Of a stretch of DNA of 52,648 bases, positions 1 through 10,701 are shown in pieces. The stretch is from Chlamydomonas sphaeroides (Eukaryota > Chlorophyta > Chlorophyceae > Chlamydomonadales > Chlamydomonadaceae). A program made the translations under genes and the position numbers. The notes under the pieces are model-generated. The model was not told the origin of the DNA. It worked only from the letters and a program-made list of their open reading frames with translations, and did not search any database. Where the stretch lies: positions 1 to 52,648 of the forward strand of contig BDDC01000593.1 in the NCBI GenBank assembly GCA_001662425.1, in the 5' to 3' direction. The stretch's first letter is position 1, and each line of letters opens with the position of its first letter.

Positions 1-173
1 GGGGGGCCAGCCAGCGGCCTTCCCTAACGTCCGACGCAACGTCCGACGCCGCACAACGCCCGACCTGGGTCTGACCTGGCACCTGTGATGCTCCCCACCC
101 CGCGTGCCCGGCCCTTGCCCACCCACTCGCTGCCCACCCTACTCCCTCCGCACTCGCCCCCACTCGCCCCCAG

Positions 174-1426
174 GCGGCCTGTGCCGCGACGCCAGCTGGC
201 TCAAGTCCTACATGATCGCCTCCCTGGTGGCCACCAAGGAGGGGCTGCAGGTGCGGCGCCAGGGGCCCGGCGCACGCCGTGCAGCCCCCAGAGCCCCCGC
301 CGCTGCGCTGCTCCTCCCTGGCTGCCCTGCCTGCTCCGACCGCCCTGCCTGCCCGCCGCGCTCTCTCCTCCCCAACCCCCCCGTGTCTCCCTCCCTCCCC
401 CACTCCCCCTCCACCTCCTCCTGCCCTCCCCCAGGCCGCAACCTACGCGCTGGGCTCCACCAAGCAGCCGCTGCCGGGCCACAGCGAGGACGTGGGCCGC
501 GGCATCACGCGGGGCGCAGTGGCTCGCAACGACCAGGTCATCCGCGCCATGCCGCGGGTGGGACGCTGCAGGGGGCCCGCGTGCTCGTGTGTGGGCTCGG
601 GGGGGATGCGAGCAGCCCGCACGCCACCGCCGCGCCGCCGGCCCGCGCGTCGGCTGGCCTCCGCTGCATTGACCACCCCTGCCTTCCCTGCGTCGCTGCT
701 CCCTCCCCCCAGTTCCTGACCGACCGCCCCAGCCGCATGGCCGCGCTGGAGCGCCTGCGCGGGCGGCTGGGGCGCGAGGGCGCGCTGCACGCGCACCGCG
801 CCGTGGCTTCGCCCATGGAGCTGCACGCGCGCGGCGACGTGAGCGGCCGCGAGAAGGTGAGCTGCGGGCGCGCGGCGCCATGCGGGCGGACGCTCGGCTT
901 CTGCCTGGAGAGCAGGCAGCCAGCAGAGGGCGTTTCTGGCTGGGCGAAGCCGTGTCGGCGAGAGGCGTACCTCCGTCACGCCCGAAACGACGCGCGAAAC
1001 GCGCGCGCCGTTGCCTCCTCAGCCTCGTCGCCGCTTTCGCCAAAGTGTGCGGCGCTCACGTCGATCGCCTCCGTTGCCACCTTAGCCTGCCCCGCCTTCC
1101 TGCCCGTGCAGGTGCCGCCCGTGCGCCGCGGCATGGCCGACACGCCCCTGGGCGGCGGCATCGGCGGCACGAGCGTGGGCGGCGGCGGCGCCTCACTGGG
1201 CACCAGCAGCGGCATGGGCGGCGGCCTGGGCCCGGGCATGGGCATGGGCGCCGCGACGCTGGCGGAGCCGGCCATGGGCGCGGCGGCGGCGGGCTCGCCC
1301 ATGGCCGGCAGCGGCATGAGCAAGGGCCTGGGCGGCGGCGGCGGCGGCGGCCTGAACCCGGCCACGCCCGAGAAGCTGGCGGTGGTGGGTGACACGGTGC
1401 TGCCGGTGAGCACGCCCGTGTCGTAG
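174..1426 (+). CDS. 3' end of an unrecognised protein with a Gly/Met-rich tail (5' truncated by the window)
   Basis: Four exons can be joined without breaking frame: 174-250, 435-557, 713-856 and 1112-1426 (stop TAG 1424-1426). Each is flanked by AG acceptors and GT donors and the phases agree; the first exon needs one base from an exon outside the window. About 218 residues are visible. The first three exons encode a compact, charged, globular-looking segment (for example SWLKSYMIASLVATKEGLQ, then a stretch with RNDQVIRAMPRF). The last exon is low complexity, with GMGMG, a seven-Gly run and Ala/Ser, ending in STPVS. I do not recognise the family. Bases 1-173 look like intron. Gene structure is well supported; function is unknown. 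Confidence 0.7.
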
Positions 1427-2896
1427 GTGGAGGGATGCGAGGAGGCTGGCTGGAGGCGGGCGGGCGAGAGAGGGCCAGGTGCACGGCAGTGCTGAGCCGG
1501 GAGCCCGGGGCGGGCGGGGCCTGGGCGTTGCGTTGGTCGGATGGGCCGGGGAGGTTGCCGGTTGATCACGGGAGGTTGCAAGCCACGGCGTGACGGAATG
1601 GTTGCAAGGAAGCACGGGCCATTCTAAGGGCCGTGCACGAGGTGGGCGGTCGTGGCCTGGCCGGCGTGTTGGCTGCATAGAGGTAGCGGCGTTTTTGGGG
1701 TACCGGGAGATGTTGCTTCGGGGCTAGAGATGGTGGCGGTGCTGGGCGGGATGCTCTTGCTTCTGCTGTGGCGTAGGGTACGGTCGTTGGAGTCGCGTCA
1801 GCCTCAAGTTGGTGCGCTTTCTTTGCTTCCTGACGCTTCCGTCTTTGCCTTTCTCACCTTTGCATGGCATCCAGTTGACGTGTGACAACTGCGGGGTAGC
1901 ACCGGGCTGCGCGAGCAGCGCCTCTGCCGTAGCGTCGCGGCAGGCTGGGGCGCTGACCGCTGAGCTGGCGACCAAGCCGCTAGCGGTGATACGCTGCAGT
2001 CGTGATGCTGCATGGCCCCCGGCAGGAGACGCAAGCGCGTGCGAGGGGGCCCCTCGGCCTTCTGTTGCATGTGCGCCCTGCAGATGCAGACCTTGCGATG
2101 CCGGACGCCCCAGCCCGGGCCGAGTTGATAAGTGGTCGTAAGTGTGCCTAAGCGCTATATCTGGGCTTGTTGCCCCGAAGGTTGACTCAAGCGGCCTCAC
2201 TGTGTAAAGTGTCGCGTACACGGTTTGCTTGCAGGACAGGCGTAATGTGGATCAGGGGAGACGGCATCGGGTCGGGCGTGGGCAGGAGGGGCTTGGGCTG
2301 GGTTTTCGGTAGTGACCCTTGGGACCAGATATAGCAAACCCCTCGCTTGCAACTCGTAACAGCCTCTTTGTTGCAAATTGTCAACTTGCAGTGGCCTGGC
2401 GGCAGATTCATGTGCCAATCTCCCATACGAGACTGTTGCCCACTGTGCCAAGTTGCCCGTCCGTCCAAGTCCCTTCCACTACGTACTGGGATTGAAGTGC
2501 CGGCTTACGCGACGTTGCGCTGCAGCCCCTTGACCGCAAGACGAGCTCGCCCTCCCTTTTCCAATTGACAAAGCGCCGCTTTCCATATGGGCAGCAGTCA
2601 GCAACACAGTTGAGCGCGTCGTTACGCAGCGAGTATTCTGGGTTGTGCGTTTGACTGTGGCCATCAGCCCTTCAGTCGCTGCGCGCGCCGCTGGGAGCAA
2701 CTCGACGGAGCTGTCGCTCGACTAGCGGACAGAAATGCTGCCCACGCGAGCATCTGCGGGAGCGGCGCGAGGCGCCTGCGGAGGCCAGGGTAATGCACAG
2801 GTGCGCGACGTGCGACGCCGGTCGCCCGCAGATATCACGTACATAAGCGCTTGTGGTGCGCTTGGGTAGGCGTCGAACGCCTCGTGCTGACCTCCT
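1427..2896. other. Intergenic: 3' UTR of the upstream gene and promoter side of the next gene
   Basis: No exon chain with coherent splice sites is visible on either strand. The left part probably is the 3' UTR of the gene ending at 1426, up to the TGTAA motif at 2203. The right part should hold the promoter and 5' UTR of the gene starting at 2897. I see no TATA box or repeat I would defend. Confidence 0.5.
2203..2207 (+). terminator. Probable polyadenylation signal TGTAA
   Basis: TGTAA lies about 780 nt after the stop at 1426 and is the first such motif on the + strand. TGTAA is the canonical chlamydomonadalean poly(A) signal. Confidence 0.5.
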
Positions 2897-5800
2897 ATGG
2901 CCTCGCGAGTCGTCGCCTCGCTGGCCCTTTCGCGACTGACGCTGTCCTCGACGCCTGACGCCATCCAAACTCCTCGTTGCACAATCACGCGCGCTAGAGG
3001 CGTCTCTCTTGCCCTGCAGCGCGATCCGCTGCCGTGGCACCCCAGCGGCGCGCAACGCGCTCCCGGCCCTGGACACCTCCCGCCACGCCAGGCCCCGCGC
3101 GCCACCGATGTGGCCCCTCGGCGCCGCACCATCGCCTCCGCCAGCAACAACGGCAACGGTGGGGAGGACCCCTTCAAGATGGACCTTAAGGTCAGAACAC
3201 TGGGGGTACAGCTCAGCAGCGAGGGGCACGAGCCAAGCCGGTCAAATCAGTAGCGCAGGGCCCGATGTGCACTGGCGCTGCAGCTCCTTCGAAGCGCCCA
3301 CCCCTGCCCTCCACAGCCGCACAGCCGGCTATCGTCATCCCCGCATCCAGGCCGCCTGAGCCAGCTTGGACGTCAGGCCCTCGGGCCAGCGCCCCCAATG
3401 CGGCAGCCCTTACACGCGCCTGCCCCGCAAACCTCTGGCTGCAGACCCTCAACGATCTGCCGCTCTCCAAGCTCACCGAGACGGCCAACGCCGTGTGGGA
3501 GCGGCTCAAGTGGGTCGGGGCTCTCTGGCCGCAGGCGCAACCCCGGTTGCCATCTGCGGTCCCCACCGCTTGCTCTCCATCCAGCCTTCACCCACGACCT
3601 ACTGGCCAGCAAGCAAGCCCGCAGCGGCGGCCTTGGCTCTCTCCATTGGCCGCACCATGAGATCCCGCCGCGCCACCCCGTACCGCTACCAGCCGACGCA
3701 CCGCCTGGGAGAGGCGGGTCTGCCCGCTGCCATCCCCGCTCGCCAGCCCGCGTTGCCCGATGCACATCTAACCTGAACCCACACACCCCGCTGCTTGATG
3801 TCGCCGCCCACCTCAGGGGCAGCAGCGGCCTGAGCGTCAAGCTGTCGCCCGGCTCCCTGACCGGGGCCAAGGACACGCGCCCGCCCAACCTGGTTGGCGG
3901 CAGCTCGCCCCCAAGGCCGCCGCCCAACCTCCACGGCAACAGTAACGGAAACGGAAACGGAAACGGAAACGGCCGGGGCGCGGCCGTGCAGGTGGCGGAG
4001 CCTGCCGGTGGCTCGGACAGCACGGCGCTGCGGGCGGGTAGCGCCAGCAGCAGCCCCAGCAACAAGGAGCAGCGGCTGCTGGCGGCGCTGGCTCAGGCGC
4101 AGGAGGAGAAGTGAGGCGGGCCCGGGGCTACAGGGCCGGGGTTACGCGGCCGGGGTTACGGGACCGGCTAACGAGGCCGCACGGCAGGCGGAGGCTGCGA
4201 CATGCGTTGTGCGTCTCTGCCCCGGGACGGGGGCAGGTCGTGTGGCTGACGACTCCCCGAAGCGCCCCTCCCGCTTCGTGCGCCTTCCCTGGTTGCGTCC
4301 GTGCCTCCTTCGGCCCTGTGTTGCCCGGAGACTGCAAGGCTCGCTGGTTGGTGACTCCGGTGCACCCGCCCCGCATCTCTGCCCCAGGCGCGAGCTGGCG
4401 GACCGCACGGAGATGCTCAAGGCGAACCTCAGCATGCTGGAGGCCAAGAACGCCAGGATACTCAAGGAGGTGCGCGGCAGTGGGGCGCAGGTGGTGCTGG
4501 CGGTGGGGGGCCACCGCAGGCTTGGCAGCAGCTGGTGGTCCTGGGCCTGCGCCAGGTTTGGGCCGCGCAGGGTGGAAGCGTGGAAGAGAACGGCATGGGC
4601 TCGGGGCGAAGGGAGGTGCGATGTGGCCTGCGGCTGGGGAGGGCACCGCCACGCTCGTGGTCGTGGGGTCGGTCCTGTGCGGCAGGTAAGAGGTGTACCG
4701 ACTGCGCCCGCCGCACGTCCGCCTCTGGCCCTCCCGGTGCAGGTGGAGAGCGCCGAGGTGGGGCGCAGCAATGCGCTCAAGCTGCGGGACGTGCTGCTGG
4801 AGGAGCGCGACAGCCTGGCGGGGCAGCTCAAGGAGGCGCAGGAGGACCTGGCGGTGAGGGGTGGGGAGGGCAGGGGCAAGGGCGGGGAGGAGAGGGAGGC
4901 AAGGGGACGGGAGCTGGAGGGACGGGACCGGCCCCGCCTTCCTGTAGGTTCGCGGCCGACCTGGTCGTGCCTGCGGACCGGGCTGCCCGGCAGGCTGGCT
5001 GACCTATGCTAGCTGGCCGGCTGGGGGTGCGGCGAGCTCACTGCGCGCGCCGTACCACGCCGAGCGCCGCGCCAACGGGTCGGGAGTGATGGGGAGGCGA
5101 GGGAGCAGCTGCGCTGCAGGGGCACTGGGTGCCGCGGCCGGTGCGCGGGCAGCCAAGGGGCCGGGAGGGAGGTGGCAGGGAGGAGCTTGGGGCAGCCCCA
5201 TTACGCGCAAAAGCGACGCCCTTGGGCCGGCCTGGGCTGCGTGCCGGTATTGCCCATTCGTCACCCAGCTGGCTCACCCCTCCGGCCCCTGGTCCCTCGC
5301 CCATGTGCCGCCAGCTGGCCACCGCCACCATGGAGGCACGCGAGGGCGCTCTGGACGCGCTGCGGCAGTCGCAGCAGCAGCTGCAGGAGGAGCTGCGGGA
5401 CGCGGTGACGCGGCTGCAGGCGGTGGACCGCAGCACGGGTGAGCAGCGGGCTGACGGGAGGGCGCGGGCAGGCGGCGGCGATGAGCGGCAGGGAGGTGTT
5501 GTGGAGGGGCGGAGCGCGGCCCCGGGTTGGGGTGTGGGAGGGATGTGTGGGCGTGGCTGCAGAAGGTCGGCCGGAGGGGGGCTGAGGGGGCCGGGGCGCC
5601 GGAAAGGTGGGCGACGTATGCGGTGGTGCCATCCGCGCCCCCAGGCCAGAATCCACCGCCAGCACACCCTCCGCCTACACCCTCCTGTGTCTCGCGAACG
5701 CACAGCCGCACCCGCGACGCCCTGCTGCTCCCTCGCTGCAACCCCGACCCTGCGCCCTCCGCCTCCACTGCCCCCGACAGAGGAGATGCGCAGCCAGCTG

Positions 5801-8440
5801 TCGGCGCTGGAGGCGTCCCGCGCCTCGGCGGTGGGCGAGCGCGACGGTCTGGCCGCGCACCTGAAGGAGCTGGTGGGGCGGGTGGAGCAGCTGAGCAACG
5901 TGCTGGACAGCCATGACGACGAGGCCAAGGTGAGGGCGAGGGGCCGGGTGCTGAGGAGGTGATGGGGTGCAGGGGAGGCGAGGCAGCGATGGGGGGTGCA
6001 GGGGAGTGAAAACAGGGGTGGGGGGGGTTGCAGGGGACTGAAGACAGGGGTGGGGCTGGACGGGAGGCGGCGGAGTGGCCAATCAGCCTTGGCGGTAATG
6101 GAGCCCAAGACGGCGCAGCGGGTGTGTGTGGGGTGGGAGGAGAGAGTAGGGGCCGCTGCAGGGCAGGGCCGGGGAACATGGCAGGGAGAGGCGGAGGCAT
6201 GGCCAGGCGCAGCACGGCGGCGAGGACGCTGAACCCGCGCCCTCTCGCTGAGCGCGTTCCGCTTCCCGGTCCCCGCCCCCGTGCAGCGCGCGCGCGAGAT
6301 TGCTGCCGGCGACGCGTCCGCCTCGCCGGCTGCCGCGGTGGCGAGCGCTTCGGAGCAGCTGGCCGCGCTGCGGAACAGCACGGAGGGCGCCTTTGCGGCG
6401 CTTCGGTCGGCGCGGGAGGAGCTGGGGCTGCTGCGCAGCGAGAACGCAGCGCTGGCGCAGAAGGCCGAGGTGGGGCCGCGCACGGGGAGAGAGGGATGGG
6501 GCTGCAGGGAGCCCAGCGGGCTGAGGGGTGGGGTCATGGCGCTGTGGTGCAGGACGTGAGGCAGGACAGGGCTGGGGCAATGTCTGTGTGTGCGTCCATC
6601 TGCCCCGTCATTGGCGCCTCACTGACCGGTTGCACCTCGGTGCGCTGCCTGCCGGCCGCCAGGCTCTGACAGCGGCCAACGCGCAGCTGGTCGCGGAGGC
6701 GGCGACGCTGCGGCAGGAGGTGGCGGCGGCGCGGCAGGAGGCGGCGGAGCAGCGCGAGGCGGCCCAGGCGGCCGCGGCTCTGGCGGCGAGCCGCGAGGCG
6801 GAGCTCACGGCAAGTGCCGCCCTTCGTACCGCGGCCCCGAACCGCGCCATGGCGCACCTGGCCCTCTTGCTTACGGCTCGCCACCACGCTCGGACCAGCG
6901 CGCCCATCATCCACACGGTACAACCCCTGCCACCCGGTCCCTCACGCCACAGGCCGCCCTGGCGGTAGCCAGCGCTACGGCGGCGGAGCGCGACGAGCTG
7001 GCGGCGGGGCTAGCGCAGCTGACGGCCATCCGCGACGCGGCGGCGGCGGCGGGGCTGGGGCTGGTGGAGCTGGCGCAGATGGCGACGCAGGTACGCTCCC
7101 CATACCCCGCCCCCGGGGGGCCAGTGCCGACTGCAGCGCAACGCCAACTCGGCCGCAGGCGCCAGAGCCCCAAACGCCACCCGGGCTGCTGCCTGCCCCA
7201 CCCCGCGGCCTCGCCCGCTGCGCCACCCCTCCTCTATCTGTCCCACCTCGCCCACGAGCCACCACATGGCCCCGCCGTCTGCGCGCCCCCTCGCCCGCGC
7301 AGCTGACGGCGGTCAAGGAGCAGCTGGCCGCCTCGCGCTCCTCCGAGTCCGACCTCAAGCGCCACCTGGCGGGCGCTGAGGTGGCACTGCTGGACTCCCG
7401 CCGCGAGGCCGCCGCCAACGAGGCCCGCCACGCCGCCGAGCTGGCGGCGGCGCGCGCCGACGCCGAGTCGCTACGGTCCACGCTGCACTTGCGCAGCCTG
7501 GCGGTGCAGGCGTCCAAGGGCCGCAGCGCGGGCGTGCCCAGCTCGGCCGAGGCGGCGGCGGCCGGGCAGTTTGTCAACACCAACCGATTCTGGGTGCCCG
7601 CCGACCTGCTGTTCGACTTCATGAAGGCCGTCGCGGCGCGCGAGGTGCGGCCTGGGGCGGCGTGGAATGGGGCTGCAGGCGGTGGTGCCCGAGACAGGGG
7701 GCGGGCTGCTCGGCCCAGTCGCACGCGCTGCGTGTGTTGGCCCTGCCCGGTGGTGCGGCTTGGTGGCTGCTCACGGGTGTGGTCGTTGGCTGCCGTCCGG
7801 TTCTGGTGTTCTTGTGTCCCTTCAGGTGGCGCTGGTGGATGCGGAGGGCTTCCTGGCCATGGCGGTGAGCAGGCGTGATGCAGCAGCCGCGCAGGGGCGC
7901 CAGGTGCAACACAGCGGGACCCCTGTGGGGCATCTGGGCCTGAACCAATGCCCGGTAGCCGCCCATGCGCCAGTGCTGCCTCTCCACGTGCTGCTGTCCC
8001 CTCGCGCCCCCTGGCTCCCTGGCTCCCTGGCGCAGGTGCGGTCCGATGCGCACAACCAGGTGGTGGTGTCCACCCACTGGCAGAGCGTGCCGGCGTTCGA
8101 GGCCTGGCAGGCCAGCGCCGCGCGCACGCGCCACCACTACCCCAGCGGCATCTACCAGTACGTACCGACGGTGAGCGAGCCGGCGTAAGAGAGGGGCGCG
8201 TGGCGTGCGGGCAGGGGCTCCGTGCTGTGTACTGTGCCTCGGTGCGCCTGGCGGCGCTGTGCCGCAGCAGCGCGCCGCATGCGGTTTGTCGCTGGCTCTT
8301 CGCTGACGTATTCCTGTGTACCCTTCCCCGCTCTGCCGTACTAACCTACTGCCTACTGCTGCCTGCAGCGCGGCGAGGGCTTCCCGGAGGACTACATGCC
8401 GTTCAAGGACCTCAGCGACCCCGTCAACGCCAAGTACTGA
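2897..8440 (+). CDS. Probable plastid coiled-coil protein with C-terminal IsdG/ABM-type (heme-degrading monooxygenase-like) domain
   Basis: Fourteen exons join in frame to 724 residues: 2897-3190, 3445-3509, 3817-4110, 4388-4469, 4743-4853, 5315-5438, 5781-5929, 6287-6469, 6663-6809, 6953-7090, 7303-7644, 7826-7864, 8036-8170, 8369-8440. ATG 2897 follows an in-frame TGA three codons upstream. The N-terminus (about 1-90) is Ser/Arg/Pro-rich and basic like a chloroplast transit peptide. Residues about 200-600 are Ala/Glu/Leu/Arg coiled coil. The end, from about 618, is a ferredoxin-like dimeric alpha-beta barrel (ABM) domain with NRFWVPADLLFDFMKA and STHWQSVPAFEAWQAS. Asn623, Trp680 and His690 match the Asn-Trp-His pattern of IsdG heme oxygenases, including the ten-residue Trp-His spacing. 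The tail reads GEGFPEDYMPFKDLSDPVN. Intron 9 uses a GC donor (6810). Family assignment comes from sequence features; heme degradation is inference. Plain ABM proteins without heme activity are the main alternative. Confidence 0.82.
3944..3972 (+). repeat. Hexanucleotide AACGGA tandem repeat coding for (Asn-Gly)n
   Basis: Nearly five perfect copies of AACGGA sit inside exon 3 of the ABM-domain gene and encode an Asn-Gly run in the linker between the transit peptide and the coiled coil. Six-base units keep the frame when copy number changes. Confidence 0.85.
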
Positions 8441-9919
8441 GCGCGGCGCGCAGGGCTCCTGGTGGTCGCCAGTCCGCAGGCCAGACCGGCTCCGTGCTGA
8501 TGGCATCAACCTTTGTATCGCGCTCCGCGATACTACGGGCCGTCGCGACGCTACGGGTCACGTAGTGGGCACTGCAGGCCGCTTGGCAGCGGTCACGGGC
8601 GGGTCGTTACGGATTCCAAAGCGAGTCATGCAGACCGCTCAGCAGCCGGGCGGGAGGCTGTGGCTAATGATGCCGGGACCATCAGTCCCGGGTGGCTGTG
8701 TGAGGGGGTGAGGCGAGTGTGGGATGCCGCCGCACCAAGGCGGCAGCTGCCGCGCGAGACTCGCATTGTCCTCGGTGTGAGCATATGTGTGAGGTACCTG
8801 AGTGAACATACGATATCGCAGGGGATCGCAGGCAGGAGAGTTGGGCAGCAGCCGCATTGCAGTGCCCTTGCGCGTCGCGGCAGGCGCTGTGACGGCAGCA
8901 CGGTGATCCGGCGGCGGCGCTACCGCCGCGCAAATTGTGCTTTCATGGAGGGGTCGTGGGGGGGGGCCAATGCAGCCCGTTTGGATAAGTTAGTGTCATG
9001 AGAGGACGTTTCGTGACGGTCAGTGGGACGTTCCCCCAGCCTACGGAAGTGGTGGGTGAGTGGTTCGGCGCGTTCCCAGTGTGGCGACGACGGACGGAAG
9101 CAGACTGAGAGCAGCCTGCACAAGGCAGCGCGCGGTTGCAGAGCGCGCGGCGTGTTTGGGGGTGCGTGGGGCAGTGGGTCAATCCGTGGCGCCAGTGTAC
9201 TGCCACCACCAGATGTTGCTGGAGCGGGGGCGGTACGACGAGGTCAGGGGCAATTGGCGCGCCAGGAGCACGGGGCGAGCACGCTGGGCAGCGCCGGGTA
9301 GTGGACCATTGGTTATAGGCGTGTGCGGTAGAGAAGCCCTGTGGTGCAGAGTGTCATGTTGAAAGAAGAGCCACCGCCGGACAGGAGCCTCCAGCCCATG
9401 CGGCCCCTGAGCGCCACCACGAGCTCTCATGCGGCGAGTGGCAAGCAGCCTGGACAAAAAGCCTGGACAACGGCACAAGGCTCACACGTGTCAATACACA
9501 GTACGTAATCGGCAAGGTACAGCACACTTCTTACTTATCAGCTGCCGTGTGTGCGGAAAAGGTAATGCTCGAGATGGCAGGAGAGAAATCCGGCAGCTGC
9601 GAGAAGCTGACCGGATTGCTGGCCCCGGGGATGCGCCCGAGGTGCACTGGCAGAGCTATGGGGATGGAGGTGTCCCCTGAGAGTGCGGCGCCCGATGAGC
9701 GGCCGCCCCTCCGGACTGCGCTGTGCCGATACACGTTGTGTCATGACACACGAGCACTGTGCGCTCGAATCCCTGGCTTGGGCAAGAGGCCAAGAGCCCG
9801 AACCTGGAGGAGCTGTGCATACGGCGTACGGGTGAGCAGCAGCCTGGGTGCTGCCAAGGGTACGGCAAAGGAGGCGCCCGACTAGCAGGGGTCAAGGCAA
9901 GTCGGAGGTTGAGTCTGCG
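8441..9919. other. Intergenic / long 3' UTR side of the ABM-domain gene
   Basis: No coherent exon chain is visible. A perfect 7-bp GC-rich inverted repeat with a 5-nt loop lies at 8673-8691, about 230 nt past the stop, and could be a 3' UTR hairpin. No TGTAA occurs here; the first one downstream is at 10080 inside the retroelement remnant, so the transcript end is uncertain. Confidence 0.5.
8673..8691 (+). promoter_or_regulatory. Perfect hairpin in the probable 3' UTR
   Basis: CCGGGAC and GTCCCGG pair perfectly around a CATCA loop. It is positioned in what should be the 3' UTR of the ABM-domain gene. In a GC-rich genome such short hairpins also arise by chance. Confidence 0.35.
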
Positions 9920-10216
9920 CCCGCGTACACCTCCAATACTATGCCCTTGGCCATGCACTCGGTGCATATGCGTGTCAGGCCGGGTTGCTGGGACCTGGAG
10001 GCGAACCTCCCCCGCGGTAGGACCCGAGAGGCATGTACATGCCCAATGTGCACCTTCGGTGTGGAGGACGAGCTGCATGTGTAATGCGAATGCCCCGCAT
10101 ATAGCTAGCTGCGGGCGAAGCACGAGCACGACCTACGACTGGCAGGCCGCGCCATGCGCCGCGTGATGCTAGAGGCTAACCCGACCCATGTGGCCCGGTA
10201 TCGAAGGGAGGTGTAG
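9920..10216 (+). mobile_element. Decayed non-LTR retrotransposon (LINE) C-terminal fragment
   Basis: One + frame reads through a segment typical of the end of LINE reverse transcriptases. It has MRVRPGCWDLEANLPRGR, then CTCPMC, an acidic stretch, a His, and after an in-frame TAA (10082-10084) CECPAYS. Together they form the CxxC...H...C zinc knuckle preceded by the usual Arg-Gly-rich lead. A second stop (TAG) follows shortly, then a basic stretch (GRAMRRVMLEANPTHVARYR) up to TAG 10214-10216. No upstream polymerase core is recognisable. It is a dead remnant, placed between two host genes. The clade cannot be told from this piece. Confidence 0.6.
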
Positions 10217-10560
10217 GCTAATTGAAGCACCGAGTCTGATGCACATCGAAAGCGCTTGCTCTTGAAGACAGGCCGGCATCGTGCTGATATGTGAGCCTCC
10301 CTGTCCAGCTGCACCGCGACGCCCCACCCCCCACTACAGCACCTGTACTCTGCTATGATAACACCAGCGACCCTGAGCCGTGAGTGCGCTGTCTGCAAGC
10401 AGCGGCCCAAACGGCAACTGCACATTTCGATGTGGCCGTCACATCAGCTGGCGAGATGGTCGGCTGTGTGGATAGGCCGCCCTGCTAATAGGACGCAGGG
10501 AGCCAGGGCTCGGCACTGGGGACGCAAGGCCGCAGCCGTATCGTGGGCATAGTTCTCCCG
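10217..10560. other. Short spacer between the LINE remnant and the RPS3A 3' end
   Basis: I see no gene or repeat here. RPS3A transcription, coming from the right, should end near the poly(A) motif at 10561. Confidence 0.4.
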
Positions 10561-10565
10561 TTACA
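10561..10565 (-). terminator. Probable polyadenylation signal TGTAA for RPS3A
   Basis: TTACA on the + strand is TGTAA on the RPS3A strand, about 140 nt after its stop codon. Spacing and motif fit well. Confidence 0.7.
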
Positions 10566-10701
10566 CACCACTCCTCCACCGGCGCGCCCGCCGCCAGCAG
10601 CACACGCGAGCGCTCCAGAGGCCGCCGCCAGCAACAGGAGCGCGCGCGCCGGCGCACCGGCGCAGCAGCGCCGACCCAAGCACGGCAGCACGGCAGCCGG
10701 C

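Noticed and set aside
3373..4065. - strand open frame of 230 codons across the ABM-domain gene
   Set aside because: It runs through both exons and introns of the well-supported + strand gene and has no recognisable domain.
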